Source: an uncultured Clostridia bacterium
GTDB lineage: Bacteria; Bacillota; Clostridia; JAAYHZ01
NCBI GenBank assembly: GCA_937894465.1
Contig: CALCRE010000099.1
Location: 1-24,707, forward strand
Reading direction: 5' to 3'
DNA length: 24,707 bases
Shown piece after piece: positions 7,841-16,046 of this stretch (positions are counted from its first letter, which is position 1; each line of letters starts with the position of its first letter). The notes beneath the pieces were generated by a model. It had not been told where the DNA came from. It ran no database searches and was given only the letters and a program-made list of their open reading frames with translations. The translations under genes were made by a program, and so were the position numbers.

Positions 7841-8389
7841 TTATGTACCGAAATATTGAAGATTGCATCCATCCAAGGAAGCCGATAACATTTCATTTTG
7901 GAATTTAAAACGTAATATGCTGATGTAGCAAAAACAACCTATACCGCCCATGAAAATAGACACGGACAATGTGATTACACTCATGTTCAAACCCCATGGA
8001 TTATCAAGGTTGGCAATGAGAAAAGCCGATCCTAGAACCGTAAGTACGGCTCCCAGGATCAGCATGAATATACTGATTACGATCATTTTTGTTTTGTGGT
8101 TATTGTATGTTTGACGTGGTAAAACGCCCTTGTTCAATGCTTCTTTAATTAAAGGAGCGGCACCTTTTTGATGTCTTCTGCCGTGGATTTGATGGATCTT
8201 GTAAAAGAACTCAAACCGTTGGGCAATCTCATCCGGATCCCCCAAACCGTTCATGATTCGAACCATGCTTTGCCCTTGTTCCATTCTGTAGTCCACATAT
8301 TTACGGAAGTTCTCATCCACCATATTTATGTACGCTTCAGGTAAATCTCTCAGTTTATCCTTTACAGTTTGTAAAAACTCCGTTGACAT
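7841..8389 (-). CDS. HAAS-domain (DUF1700-like) membrane protein
   Basis: The 182-residue protein has an N-terminal HAAS-like helical domain (about 1-60: LRDLPEAYINMVDENFRKYV ... IMNGLGDPDEIAQRF), a basic linker and two membrane helices (about 102-126 and 135-158). HAAS/DUF1700 proteins are usually encoded next to PadR regulators and are thought to be controlled membrane partners, but no PadR gene is visible here. ATG 8389 was chosen because AAGGAG lies 6-7 bases upstream; the TTG at 8410 would precede that site. It follows the aminotransferase by 22 bp in the same direction, so the two probably share a transcript. No enzymatic function is indicated. Confidence 0.75.
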   Translation of the reverse strand: MSTEFLQTVKDKLRDLPEAYINMVDENFRKYVDYRMEQGQSMVRIMNGLGDPDEIAQRFEFFYKIHQIHGRRHQKGAAPLIKEALNKGVLPRQTYNNHKTKMIVISIFMLILGAVLTVLGSAFLIANLDNPWGLNMSVITLSVSIFMGGIGCFCYISILRFKFQNEMLSASLDGCNLQYFGT

Positions 8390-8411
8390 CTTTTGCTCCT
8401 TAATCAACAAG

Positions 8412-9698
8412 TTAATGGTTTGTTTCTAGCAATTTCTCCACACCGGCCAGTTTAACACAAGTACAAAGAACTTGTATAGCGGTTTTTAATTCTTCGACGG
8501 GCGGCAATGTTGGTGCAATTCTGATATTCCGATCCAAAGGATCCTTTCCGTAAGGATAGGTGGCACCGGCTGCAGTAAATTCCACACCGACGTTTTTTGC
8601 TATTTCAACCGTTCTTTTCGCGCACCCTTCCATACAGTCGAAACTAATAAAGTATCCTCCTGTCGGATGTGTCCATTCTGCAATACCCAAGCCCTCTAAT
8701 TCTCGCCTTAAAATTTGATCCACAATATCAAATTTGGGTCTTAAGATAGCAGCCTGCCTTTCCATATGAACCAAAATGTCATTAAAACTCTTAAAAGCTC
8801 TCAAATGAAGTAATTGATTCATTTTGTTCGGCCCTATAGTCTGCTTTGAAAGCATCTTATTATAGGATAGAATATTTCTTTTACTTGATGCCAATATGGC
8901 AATACCCGAACCCGGGTATGTTATCTTGGATGTCGATGAAAAAACAAATGTGCGATCCGGATTGCCAGCCTTTTCACATTCATCCAATATGTTCACACTC
9001 AGTGTATCATATTGATCAAGGAAATGTACAGGATATGCATTATCGCAGAAAATTCTGAAGTCTTCTGCAGTTGTCTTCATCCAAGCAAGCCTTTTAATCG
9101 TGTCTTCTGAATAAATCACTCCGGTGGGGTTGCTATATACCGGAATGCACCATATCCCTTTCACAGAGGGGTCATTTGCAACAAGTGCCTCTACTTGATC
9201 CATATCGGGACCGCTATCTGTCATATCCACAGGGATTAAATCGAATCCGAGAAGTTCCGTTATGGCAAAATGACGGTCATATCCGGGAGAAGGGCATAAA
9301 AACTTCACCTTTTTACCGGTTCCCCAAGGAGCACTGTGTTCATCGGCACCAAACACAACCATTTTCATCATGACATCGTACATCATGTTCAAACTTGAGC
9401 TTCCGCCTAATATGATTCTGTCTTCACTTGCACCTACCAAGGGAGCCAACAATATTCGGAGGCCTTTGATCCCGTATAATTCTCCGTAATTTCTACAATC
9501 CACGCCATATTCATCGACACTGTTTGTATATATATCAACGTCCTTTAACACTTCTGTGGTCAAGTCCAGTTGCTTTTTACAAGGCTTTCCCCTCGTCATA
9601 TTTAAATTTAATTTCATATTTCCATACGCATTGACTTGTTGCAAGAGTTCATCCTTCATCTTGCAAAGTTGCGTATTATTCATCTCACTCAATAACAT
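8412..9698 (-). CDS. PLP-dependent aminotransferase, class I fold, AspT-like
   Basis: The 428-residue protein has the fold-type I aminotransferase residues: YSNPTG (N190), D219 and Y222 in FCDNAYPVHF, and the PLP Schiff-base lysine K258 in SSTSKITYPG. The N-terminal NMTRGKPCKKQLDL resembles the Corynebacterium AspT-type aspartate aminotransferase subgroup, often annotated as class I/II aminotransferase or alanine-glyoxylate aminotransferase family. An amino-acid:2-oxoglutarate transamination is likely, aspartate being the best guess. ATG 9698 follows GGAGG by 8 bases; an upstream frame to 9731 overlaps that site. A well-formed promoter lies immediately upstream. Confidence 0.87.
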   Translation of the reverse strand: MLLSEMNNTQLCKMKDELLQQVNAYGNMKLNLNMTRGKPCKKQLDLTTEVLKDVDIYTNSVDEYGVDCRNYGELYGIKGLRILLAPLVGASEDRIILGGSSSLNMMYDVMMKMVVFGADEHSAPWGTGKKVKFLCPSPGYDRHFAITELLGFDLIPVDMTDSGPDMDQVEALVANDPSVKGIWCIPVYSNPTGVIYSEDTIKRLAWMKTTAEDFRIFCDNAYPVHFLDQYDTLSVNILDECEKAGNPDRTFVFSSTSKITYPGSGIAILASSKRNILSYNKMLSKQTIGPNKMNQLLHLRAFKSFNDILVHMERQAAILRPKFDIVDQILRRELEGLGIAEWTHPTGGYFISFDCMEGCAKRTVEIAKNVGVEFTAAGATYPYGKDPLDRNIRIAPTLPPVEELKTAIQVLCTCVKLAGVEKLLETNH

Positions 9699-9730
9699 GA
9701 ACCATTCCTCCAAATAGTAATATTCAAACA

Positions 9731-9759
9731 ATAATAAACGTTTTTAATGAAAATATCAA
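9731..9759 (-). promoter_or_regulatory. Promoter for the aminotransferase-HAAS pair
   Basis: On the minus strand TTGATA (9754-9759), 17 bases, TATTAT (9731-9736). The predicted start is only ~25 bases before the ATG, giving a short leader. Confidence 0.6.
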
Positions 9760-9858
9760 TACTTATTGCTAATATTTTTGCATAACTTGATAAATCATAT
9801 TTGCAATTCGCAATTTTCAAACTGTTATTATTCATAATATGATTAAAAAAATGGAATG

Positions 9859-10632
9859 TTAAAGAAAGTTACGAACAAATAATTTTCTATGTAAAGGACA
9901 GATTCCATACTTGTGTATGGCTTCTATGTGATCGGCGGTTCCGTAGCCTTTATTGGATTCGAAACCGTAACACGGATATTCTTCGGCATAACGGCACATG
10001 ATCCGGTCTCGGGTCACTTTGGCCACGATGGATGCCGCTGCGATGGAGACACTCATATTGTCTCCTTTTACAATGGACTTTTGTGGGATATTGTAATCCG
10101 GGATTTCCAAAGCATCAATCAAAAGGTATTCCGGTGGACTTTTTAAATTGCCGATAGCTTCTATCATAGCTTTTTTTGTGGCGTTTAAAATATTGATGTC
10201 ATCTATTGTATGATGATCTACAATACCTACACCAAAGTCCGCAGCATATTCCATAATGGCTTCATAAACACTCTCACGTGCTTTTTCAGTCATTTTCTTG
10301 GAATCCTTGATCCCGGGTATAAAGTCGTCCTTTTTCAATACGACACATGCTGCCACCACAGGTCCGGCCAACGGGCCTCTCCCCGCTTCGTCGATGCCCC
10401 CGATACGCACATAGCCTTTTGCATAACCTTCTTTTTCGTAACGTGACATTTCTTCCAATCGAGCCTTTTCCAATTTGTATTTCTCGTAAAGATTCAAATA
10501 CTTTTTCTTCAAAGGTTCCAGATTCAAATCATACAGTTTACTTTGGACTTCAATATATTCTAATGCATCATGGATTTCCATATCGCCTGCAGCTTTATCA
10601 ATGAAGCTTTTTGTAGGTTTTGTGGCACTCAC
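9859..10632 (-). CDS. rnhB: Ribonuclease HII
   Basis: RNase HII cuts the RNA strand of RNA-DNA hybrids, including single ribonucleotides left in DNA. The 257-residue protein has a ~75-residue charged helical N-terminal extension, then the catalytic core with GGIDEAGRGPLAGPVVAA (D81, E82), LLIDALEIP (D173), KGDNMSVSIAAASIVAKVTRD (D191 onward) and a typical FVRNFL-like end. The length matches Firmicute RnhB. The start is GTG 10632, overlapping the rbgA stop (GTGA) with GGAGGTG 8 bases upstream, so it is translationally coupled to rbgA. Confidence 0.95.
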   Translation of the reverse strand: MSATKPTKSFIDKAAGDMEIHDALEYIEVQSKLYDLNLEPLKKKYLNLYEKYKLEKARLEEMSRYEKEGYAKGYVRIGGIDEAGRGPLAGPVVAACVVLKKDDFIPGIKDSKKMTEKARESVYEAIMEYAADFGVGIVDHHTIDDINILNATKKAMIEAIGNLKSPPEYLLIDALEIPDYNIPQKSIVKGDNMSVSIAAASIVAKVTRDRIMCRYAEEYPCYGFESNKGYGTADHIEAIHKYGICPLHRKLFVRNFL

Positions 10633-11492
10633 AAAAAGTCACCTCCGTCCGGCACTTCTAAAGTTATACAGCCTAACCGACTGCTACGAAAATCATCCAA
10701 GACCATTTTGGCGACTCTCTCATAATCCGGCTCTCCGCCTTTTAACAAACAACCTTTTGCCCTTGCAATCAAATCCAACAAGCTTTGACCTTCATCCGGA
10801 TCGTCTTCTATGCCATATCTTTTTTTCACTGCATCCGGATACATGGTATTCAAACGCTTCAATAGAAAAAACGCAATATCAGGCAAATCAAGAATATCAT
10901 CCGAAATGGCACCGGTAAAAGCTAAGTTTTTTGCGACTTCCTCATCTTCGAATTTCGGCCATAAGATTCCGGGAGTGTCCAAAATCGTGATCTCACGATT
11001 GACCTTAACCCATTGTTTCCCTTTGGTAACCCCCGGTTTGTTTCCTGTTTTCGTTGCTGCATTTTTAGCAACCCGATTGATAAAAGTGGATTTTCCGGTG
11101 TTGGGAATACCAACAGCCATCATTTTAATAGGGCGGAAAACCCTACCTTTACTCAAGTCCTTTTGAATGACGGGCTCTGCAGCTTTTTTTACCAAAGTGA
11201 ATAAATCGTTGATTCCTCTCCCCGTTTTGCAATCTATAAATTCACACAATACATCTTCATGTGCATAATGTTTTTTCCACAAGGAAATCTTCGATGCATC
11301 TGCAAGATCCGATTTATTAAATGCGATGATACGTGGTTTTTGCGATAATAACCGGTTAAAATCCGGGTTGACACTACTTTTTGGAATCCGGGCATCTGCC
11401 AATTCCACAATGACATCAACCAAGCCGATATTTTCTTGCAACAATCGCTTGGTCTTGGCCATGTGCCCGGGATACCATTGTATTTGTTTCAT
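10629..11492 (-). CDS. rbgA: Ribosome biogenesis GTPase RbgA (YlqF)
   Basis: RbgA promotes late 50S subunit maturation. The 287-residue protein has the circularly permuted GTPase order: G4 NKSD (about 59-62), G5-like DCKTGRG, then G1 GIPNTGKST (about 129-137), the G2 threonine in GVTKG and G3 DTPG. The N-terminal WYPGHMAK motif and the C-terminal helical ANTAR-like region are family features. GGAG lies about 8 bases before ATG 11492. It sits in the conserved rplS-lepB-rbgA-rnhB order, linking ribosome assembly to the L19 gene. Confidence 0.95.
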   Translation of the reverse strand: MKQIQWYPGHMAKTKRLLQENIGLVDVIVELADARIPKSSVNPDFNRLLSQKPRIIAFNKSDLADASKISLWKKHYAHEDVLCEFIDCKTGRGINDLFTLVKKAAEPVIQKDLSKGRVFRPIKMMAVGIPNTGKSTFINRVAKNAATKTGNKPGVTKGKQWVKVNREITILDTPGILWPKFEDEEVAKNLAFTGAISDDILDLPDIAFFLLKRLNTMYPDAVKKRYGIEDDPDEGQSLLDLIARAKGCLLKGGEPDYERVAKMVLDDFRSSRLGCITLEVPDGGDFL

Positions 11493-11529
11493 TGTATTTT
11501 CTCCGTTTGAATGATATGTAGGGGAAAAT

Positions 11530-12165
11530 CTACTTTAATTTTCCCACCTTGTCAAAGGGCCATAAGCGAAAAACAGCTTCTCCTTTGACAGAATTAACAG
11601 GCATCGGTCCGATCTCTCTGCTGTCCTTGCTGTTAATCCGGTTGTCCCCTAATACGATGATTTCATCTGCCGGTACCGTGTACGGAAATGTTATAGCATC
11701 AGTACGTATATATGTTGCACCTTCTTGAAGAACATATGGTTCATCGATTTTCTCTCCGTTGATGTATACATATCCCTCATTGATATCCATGATATCGCCT
11801 TCAACAGCGATGACGCGTTTGATATAATCAACTTCCTTAATAAATGTGGGTAACACCTTTTTTGCGAAATCCGATTTGTTCAAAAATTTTAAAAATGCAA
11901 ACTTTCCTTGGTTAATTTCCACCACTACAATATCCCCACGTTCCGGGGTTTTGAAAAAAGAACCGAGTTTATATAGAATTAGTTTTTCACCGGTGTATAA
12001 AGTAGGCTCCATGGAAGGACCGTCCACCAAGACAGGCTCAAATACAAAGCCGCGTATCACCAAAGCGATGATTACGGCGGCCAGGATGGCTTTGATCCAT
12101 TGCCATATCTCATATAATATACCGGTTTCTTTGTTCCGACCTAATTTATCTCGAATTTCGTCCAT
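11530..12165 (-). CDS. lepB: Signal peptidase I
   Basis: This enzyme removes signal peptides from exported preproteins at the outer face of the membrane. The 211-residue protein has a single N-terminal membrane helix (about 20-40), the nucleophile serine in GPSMEPTL (S51), the general-base lysine in YIKRVIA (K116), and the box GDNRINSKDSREIG. The single-helix Gram-positive form is seen. The site GAGG is 7 bases from ATG 12165. A terminator-like hairpin lies between rplS and lepB, so lepB may depend on read-through. It is 37 bp upstream of rbgA. Confidence 0.95.
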   Translation of the reverse strand: MDEIRDKLGRNKETGILYEIWQWIKAILAAVIIALVIRGFVFEPVLVDGPSMEPTLYTGEKLILYKLGSFFKTPERGDIVVVEINQGKFAFLKFLNKSDFAKKVLPTFIKEVDYIKRVIAVEGDIMDINEGYVYINGEKIDEPYVLQEGATYIRTDAITFPYTVPADEIIVLGDNRINSKDSREIGPMPVNSVKGEAVFRLWPFDKVGKLK

Positions 12166-12204
12166 TTTTTATCCTCATATATGGGAAATGATATACTTCC
12201 CTTA

Positions 12205-12237
12205 TAAAACAAAGGGACATAGAGTCCCTTTTGTTTT
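12205..12237 (-). terminator. Terminator or attenuator between rplS and lepB
   Basis: AAAGGGAC (12211-12218) pairs with GTCCCTTT (12224-12231) around a 5-nt loop. On the minus strand it is followed by TTGTTTTATA. Being inside a conserved operon, it probably lowers lepB expression relative to the ribosomal protein. Confidence 0.65.
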
Positions 12238-12261
12238 TCGGTTCATGCCGTATTTTTCTCT

Positions 12262-12645
12262 TTATTTATCGCTTGAATCGGATACCTTTTTGGATGTATT
12301 ACGTACTACCTTTTCGGTAACCTTGGCTGATTTACCAACACGGTCTCTCAGGTAATATAATTTTGCTCTGCGAACTTTACCTTTTCTGACAATCTCGATT
12401 CCACTGATTTTCGGAGAGTTGACCGGGAATGTCTTTTCTACACCAACACCGTAAGAAACTCTGCGAACCTTGAAAGTTTCGGATAATCCCGCACCTTTTT
12501 TTGCAATGACGGTGCCTTCAAAAATCTGAATTCTTTCCCTGTTTCCCTCTTTGATCGATAATAAGACCTTCACATAATCACCGATATCAACCTTCGGCAG
12601 GTCAGTCCTAATCTGATTTTGTTCAACTAATTTAATCAAGTCCAA
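12262..12645 (-). CDS. rplS: 50S ribosomal protein L19
   Basis: L19 lies at the 30S-50S interface. The protein is read as 127 residues from TTG 12645, giving MDLIKLVEQNQ, the usual L19 start. AGGAGG sits 8 bases upstream of this TTG and lies inside the 10-residue extension that an in-frame ATG at 12675 would add, so that ATG is rejected. The core EGNRERIQIFEGTVIAKKGAG and SYGVGVEKTFPVNSP is highly conserved, as is KLYYLRDRVGK. A slightly extended, Ser/Lys-rich tail follows. It is first in the local operon, with a strong promoter and structured leader; the commonly upstream rpsP-rimM-trmD genes are absent. Confidence 0.96.
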   Translation of the reverse strand: MDLIKLVEQNQIRTDLPKVDIGDYVKVLLSIKEGNRERIQIFEGTVIAKKGAGLSETFKVRRVSYGVGVEKTFPVNSPKISGIEIVRKGKVRRAKLYYLRDRVGKSAKVTEKVVRNTSKKVSDSSDK

Positions 12646-12664
12646 CGTTCTTTCCTCCTGAATT

Positions 12665-12708
12665 GGCACGTTCATATATTCTGCACACGCAAATAAAGCG
12701 GAACGCCC
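12665..12708 (-). ncRNA. Probable L19 leader (ribosomal protein leader RNA)
   Basis: In the rplS 5' UTR, GGGCGTTC pairs with GAACGTGCC (small bulge) and encloses a CGC/GCG hairpin plus an unpaired stretch. A compact structured leader directly before rplS is known from Firmicutes and is thought to bind L19 for autoregulation. The position and folding fit; the exact covariance match was not tested. Confidence 0.45.
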
Positions 12709-12720
12709 ATAATAGAGGGT

Positions 12721-12749
12721 ATTATAGCACAGGTTCTTAAGTCTGTAAA
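12721..12749 (-). promoter_or_regulatory. Strong sigma-A promoter of the rplS operon
   Basis: On the minus strand TTTACA (12744-12749), exactly 17 bases, and a perfect TATAAT (12721-12726). The start site would fall near 12714, just before the structured leader. Confidence 0.8.
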
Positions 12750-12813
12750 CAAATATTTTTTAATTTGGACTTTCACTTAAGCTAAATTTTAGGTAAATTT
12801 GAGTCTTGTTTTG

Positions 12814-12822
12814 TGATAGAAT
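12814..12822 (+). promoter_or_regulatory. Candidate extended -10 promoter for the sialidase-like gene
   Basis: TGATAGAAT (12814-12822) fits an extended -10 element; no clear -35 is seen at standard spacing. It lies about 45 bases before the start codon. Confidence 0.35.
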
Positions 12823-12866
12823 GAATTATCATTTCAAATATAATCTTTGCATTATAGGAGGTAGCT

Positions 12867-14156
12867 ATGAATCATGTCAAGATCACAAAAGAGATTGTTG
12901 AAAAATCTCCGGGACCTAATAAAGCGGTCTCCAGAAGTCTTTCTTACAAAGGTAACGGCCTACAACTTGTGGACGTTCGCAGTATAACATCAGAATCGGA
13001 CTATACCAATGAAACCTATCACAGAATCTCACAGGACAACGGTAAAACATGGAGTGATTGGAGGGATATTCATAAGACCGGGTATATCACCAAAGGCTCG
13101 GATGAAATCATGATCGGAACCGGTGGTAAGCAAGTATACAATCCTGTATATGATCATTTTGTTTCCATAAGCATGCAAAGAATTTTTGACGGAGGCCATG
13201 AGAATGCCTATCGATTGTTTTGGAGTCAAGCCAAAAGAGGATTTCATGATCATTGCTTTCTTTTTGTATCGAAAGACTCGGAAAATTGGAGTAAAGGTCA
13301 GTTGATCCAATATGAAGAAGGTGCAGATTATGATGAAGAAAATTGGAACGATCCCGCTTATCTGTGGAACAATGACGCATACATCGGAACAAATATACAG
13401 GTTCTAGACAATGGTGATCTTTTGTTTTCCATAGGCGCTAATGTTGAGTCATGCTGCAAGTTGCTTGACAAGGATATCAAGGAAATATTCCCTTCTTGCC
13501 CTCAAATCATGAAAGGTTTAATTGTTGTCAGAGGTTTATGGAACAAACAAAAGGATTGCTATGATCTTCAATGTTCAAAGCCCGTGGTTATCAGCGATTT
13601 AAAATCTTCACGAGGAGTGGATGAGCCCATTGTGCAACAATTGGACAGCGGCAGAATCATCGCTGTATTCAGAGGTTCTAATGTACAAAGTAAAAATTGG
13701 AACACTCGCATTGAAAAAGGCACACCATCTCATAAGTGGTACACTTATTCCGATGACGGAGGGATAACATTTACCGATCCGGTTCCTTGGCATTTTGACA
13801 ACGGTGAAGTGTTTTATTCTTCGGCAACCATTTCGGATTTCTTTAAAAGTACGAAAAACGGTAAATTATACTGGATCGGTAACATCACTATTCCGGAAGT
13901 ATCAGGAAATTCGCCCCGCTACCCTCTTTACATTGTCGAAGTGGATTCGAAACAAGGCTTGCTTATAAAAGGTACGGAAGTGATCATCGATGACAGGGAT
14001 CCGGAAAAAGACTCAGTAAAACTACAATTGTCCAACTTTACATTGTTAGAAAACAAAGAGACGATGAATTTAGAGATTTACTTAACCAGATTAGGAGAAA
14101 ACGATAGTGACTTCTGGAAATCCGATGCTTATAAATATACCATTGAATTTATTTAA
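12867..14156 (+). CDS. Sialidase-superfamily beta-propeller protein, no signal peptide
   Basis: The 429-residue protein carries Asp-box repeats typical of sialidase-type six-bladed propellers: SQDNGKTW (55-62), SKDSENW (135-141, degenerate) and YSDDGGITF (294-302). It also has DEPIVQQLDSGRIIAVFRG (252-270), which resembles the sialidase segment EPxxxxLxDGRLxxxxR carrying a catalytic-site Glu and Arg. The N-terminal FRIP/RIP motif of classical sialidases is not evident. There is no signal peptide, anchor or carbohydrate-binding module, so it should be cytoplasmic, acting on imported sugars or having a non-sialidase role. AGGAGGT is 4 bases before the ATG. No sugar transporter or sialic-acid catabolism gene is adjacent. 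The substrate is unknown. Confidence 0.7.
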   Translation: MNHVKITKEIVEKSPGPNKAVSRSLSYKGNGLQLVDVRSITSESDYTNETYHRISQDNGKTWSDWRDIHKTGYITKGSDEIMIGTGGKQVYNPVYDHFVSISMQRIFDGGHENAYRLFWSQAKRGFHDHCFLFVSKDSENWSKGQLIQYEEGADYDEENWNDPAYLWNNDAYIGTNIQVLDNGDLLFSIGANVESCCKLLDKDIKEIFPSCPQIMKGLIVVRGLWNKQKDCYDLQCSKPVVISDLKSSRGVDEPIVQQLDSGRIIAVFRGSNVQSKNWNTRIEKGTPSHKWYTYSDDGGITFTDPVPWHFDNGEVFYSSATISDFFKSTKNGKLYWIGNITIPEVSGNSPRYPLYIVEVDSKQGLLIKGTEVIIDDRDPEKDSVKLQLSNFTLLENKETMNLEIYLTRLGENDSDFWKSDAYKYTIEFI

Positions 14157-14204
14157 AAAATCATGTATGATTTTACATCGTACGGAACAACCCTCAATAG
14201 ATAA

Positions 14205-14222
14205 TTGCGGACAATACCGCAA
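14205..14222. other. Small hairpin upstream of the Na/Pi cotransporter
   Basis: TTGCGG / CCGCAA forms a perfect 6-bp stem with a 6-nt loop, 50 bases before the transporter start. No T-run follows, so it is not a normal terminator; it could be an operator or a leader stem. Confidence 0.35.
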
Positions 14223-14271
14223 CAAAATTACATAAAAAGGTTGTATTTTATCTGACATACGGAGGAAGATC

Positions 14272-15945
14272 ATGTCATCTACAATGGAAATTATTTTGGG
14301 GTTTGCCGGTGGTTTGGCTTTATTCATATACGGAATGAACCAAATGGGCGACGGTTTGAAAAAAATCGCCGGCGAGAAAATGAAGAAGATTCTTCAATTT
14401 CTAACGTCAAACCCCCTTATGGGAGTATTGGTGGGTACTCTGACGACAGCCGTCATACAAAGCAGTAGCGCTACAACAGTTATGGTGATCGGTTTTGTCA
14501 GCGCTCAATTAATGACGCTGCCCCAAGCTATCAGCGTCATACTCGGTGCTAATATCGGTACGACGATTACTGCTCAGATTGTTGCGTTTAATATTGGTGA
14601 TTATGCGTATTTATTTGTGTTTTTAGGTTTTATTCTCTCGTTTGCCGGGAAAAAAAGAGTTCTTAAAAACATCGGACAGACCATTTTTGCATTCGGTGTT
14701 TTGTTTGTGGGATTAAATGTCATGTCAGCAGCTATGAAGCCTTTGGCAGCCAACCCGACTTTTATCGAGATCCTGATGAAGATCAAGGATCAACCGATAT
14801 TAGGATTGCTCGCCGGTACCGGTATTACATTGATCGCACAAAGCAGTAGTGCCACCATCGGTGTGTTACAAGGATTAGCAGCTACCCAAGCGGAAGGCGG
14901 AAGCGCTTTAATTCCGTTAGAGCAAGCGATCCCCATACTGTTAGGGTGTAATATCGGAACAACCATTACAGCAATTTTAGCTTCCATCGGAGCGACCAAA
15001 AATGCTAAAAGAGCAGCTGCTGCACATTCGGTGTTCAACATCACAGGTTCCATCCTATTCATGTTTATCATTCCATACTTTGCATTGATTGTGGAAAAGA
15101 TTTCACCAAAAGGGCTCGAATATTTGATTGTTTCAAGACAAATTGCAAATGCCCACACCATGTTCAATGTGATCAACACCATTCTATGGATACCATTCAT
15201 CGCTGTTCTTGCCAAGATCGTAACCTTTATTGTTCGAGGAGAAGATAAGAAGGACATGGCAAAAAGAACGGTGTATCTGGACAAAAACGTCCTGAACAGC
15301 CCTGCGATTGCAATGGAGCTTTCGGCAAAGGAGCTTGCACGTATGGCCGAAATAGCGCGGGATGCGGTAATCATATCCAAGGACGCCTATTTAAAGGAAG
15401 ACGAGGATTTATCCGAAAAGGTGTTTGAACTCGAGGAAGCAACGGATCTCATTCAGGTAGAGGTTGTCAACTATTTATCTACCATGTTATCTATGGGAAC
15501 TTTGAATCACAAACAATCAGTAAGGCTAGCAGGATTGATGCACATTGCCGGAGACATCGAACGCATGGGTGATTATTGCGAGAATATTGCTGAGGCAGCC
15601 ATTATAAAGAAAGGTGAAAAAGTATGCTTCTCCGAGGAAGCAGAAAAGGAGATCACTGAAACATTTGAACTGTTATTTAAAATGCTCAACGATACCATCG
15701 TTGCATTGCGTGATGATAATGTGAAACATGCTAAAAAGGTTACTCAAGAAGAAGATCAAGTCAATAATATAGAAAAGGTGCTAAGAGATCGCCACTTGGA
15801 GAGACTTGACAAAGGACAATGCAACCCCTTATCCGGGCTGTCATTCATCGAGTTGGTCCATAACTTGGAAAAGATCGGTGACCATTGTACCAATGTGGCC
15901 GAAAAGATAATCGAGTACAACATGGAGAATGATTTGTTAAGCTGA
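14272..15945 (+). CDS. Na/Pi cotransporter family protein with C-terminal PhoU-like domain
   Basis: The 557-residue protein has two inverted NptA/PNaS repeats, each with the QSSSAT signature (QSSSATT at 63-69; QSSSATIG at 190-197) and a following GANIGTT / GCNIGTT loop (92-98, 225-231). About eight or more membrane helices are present up to ~320. A soluble helical region (~340-550) resembles PhoU, with two three-helix bundles and motifs such as ERMGDYCENIAE and EKIGDHCTNVAE. Such YjbB-type fusions move phosphate, mostly outward in characterised relatives, with the PhoU part regulating or sensing. GGAGG lies 7 bases before the ATG. It ends at a perfect 12-bp terminator. Confidence 0.9.
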   Translation: MSSTMEIILGFAGGLALFIYGMNQMGDGLKKIAGEKMKKILQFLTSNPLMGVLVGTLTTAVIQSSSATTVMVIGFVSAQLMTLPQAISVILGANIGTTITAQIVAFNIGDYAYLFVFLGFILSFAGKKRVLKNIGQTIFAFGVLFVGLNVMSAAMKPLAANPTFIEILMKIKDQPILGLLAGTGITLIAQSSSATIGVLQGLAATQAEGGSALIPLEQAIPILLGCNIGTTITAILASIGATKNAKRAAAAHSVFNITGSILFMFIIPYFALIVEKISPKGLEYLIVSRQIANAHTMFNVINTILWIPFIAVLAKIVTFIVRGEDKKDMAKRTVYLDKNVLNSPAIAMELSAKELARMAEIARDAVIISKDAYLKEDEDLSEKVFELEEATDLIQVEVVNYLSTMLSMGTLNHKQSVRLAGLMHIAGDIERMGDYCENIAEAAIIKKGEKVCFSEEAEKEITETFELLFKMLNDTIVALRDDNVKHAKKVTQEEDQVNNIEKVLRDRHLERLDKGQCNPLSGLSFIELVHNLEKIGDHCTNVAEKIIEYNMENDLLS

Positions 15946-15989
15946 TCCTTTGTAGTAAGGATAAAATAAAAAAGCGAAAAAACGAACAC

Positions 15990-16017
15990 AAAAAAGGAGG
16001 TTGAAACCTCCTTTTTT
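15990..16017. terminator. Bidirectional terminator between the Na/Pi cotransporter and fba
   Basis: Perfect 12-bp stem (15990-16001 with 16006-16017), A-rich then GGAGGT, with loop TGAA and flanking A and T runs, between convergent genes. Confidence 0.85.
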
Positions 16018-16046
16018 AGTATTCGTAATGCTTGGTTTTTGATGTT

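Noticed and set aside
9781..9815. TTTGCAATTCGCAATTTT region after rnhB as a terminator
   Set aside because: The stem is only about 4 bp and lacks a T-run; the rnhB transcript end remains unassigned.
14790..15380. 196-codon minus-strand frame opposite the Na/Pi cotransporter
   Set aside because: It mirrors the codon bias of the real gene on the other strand and shows no recognisable motif.
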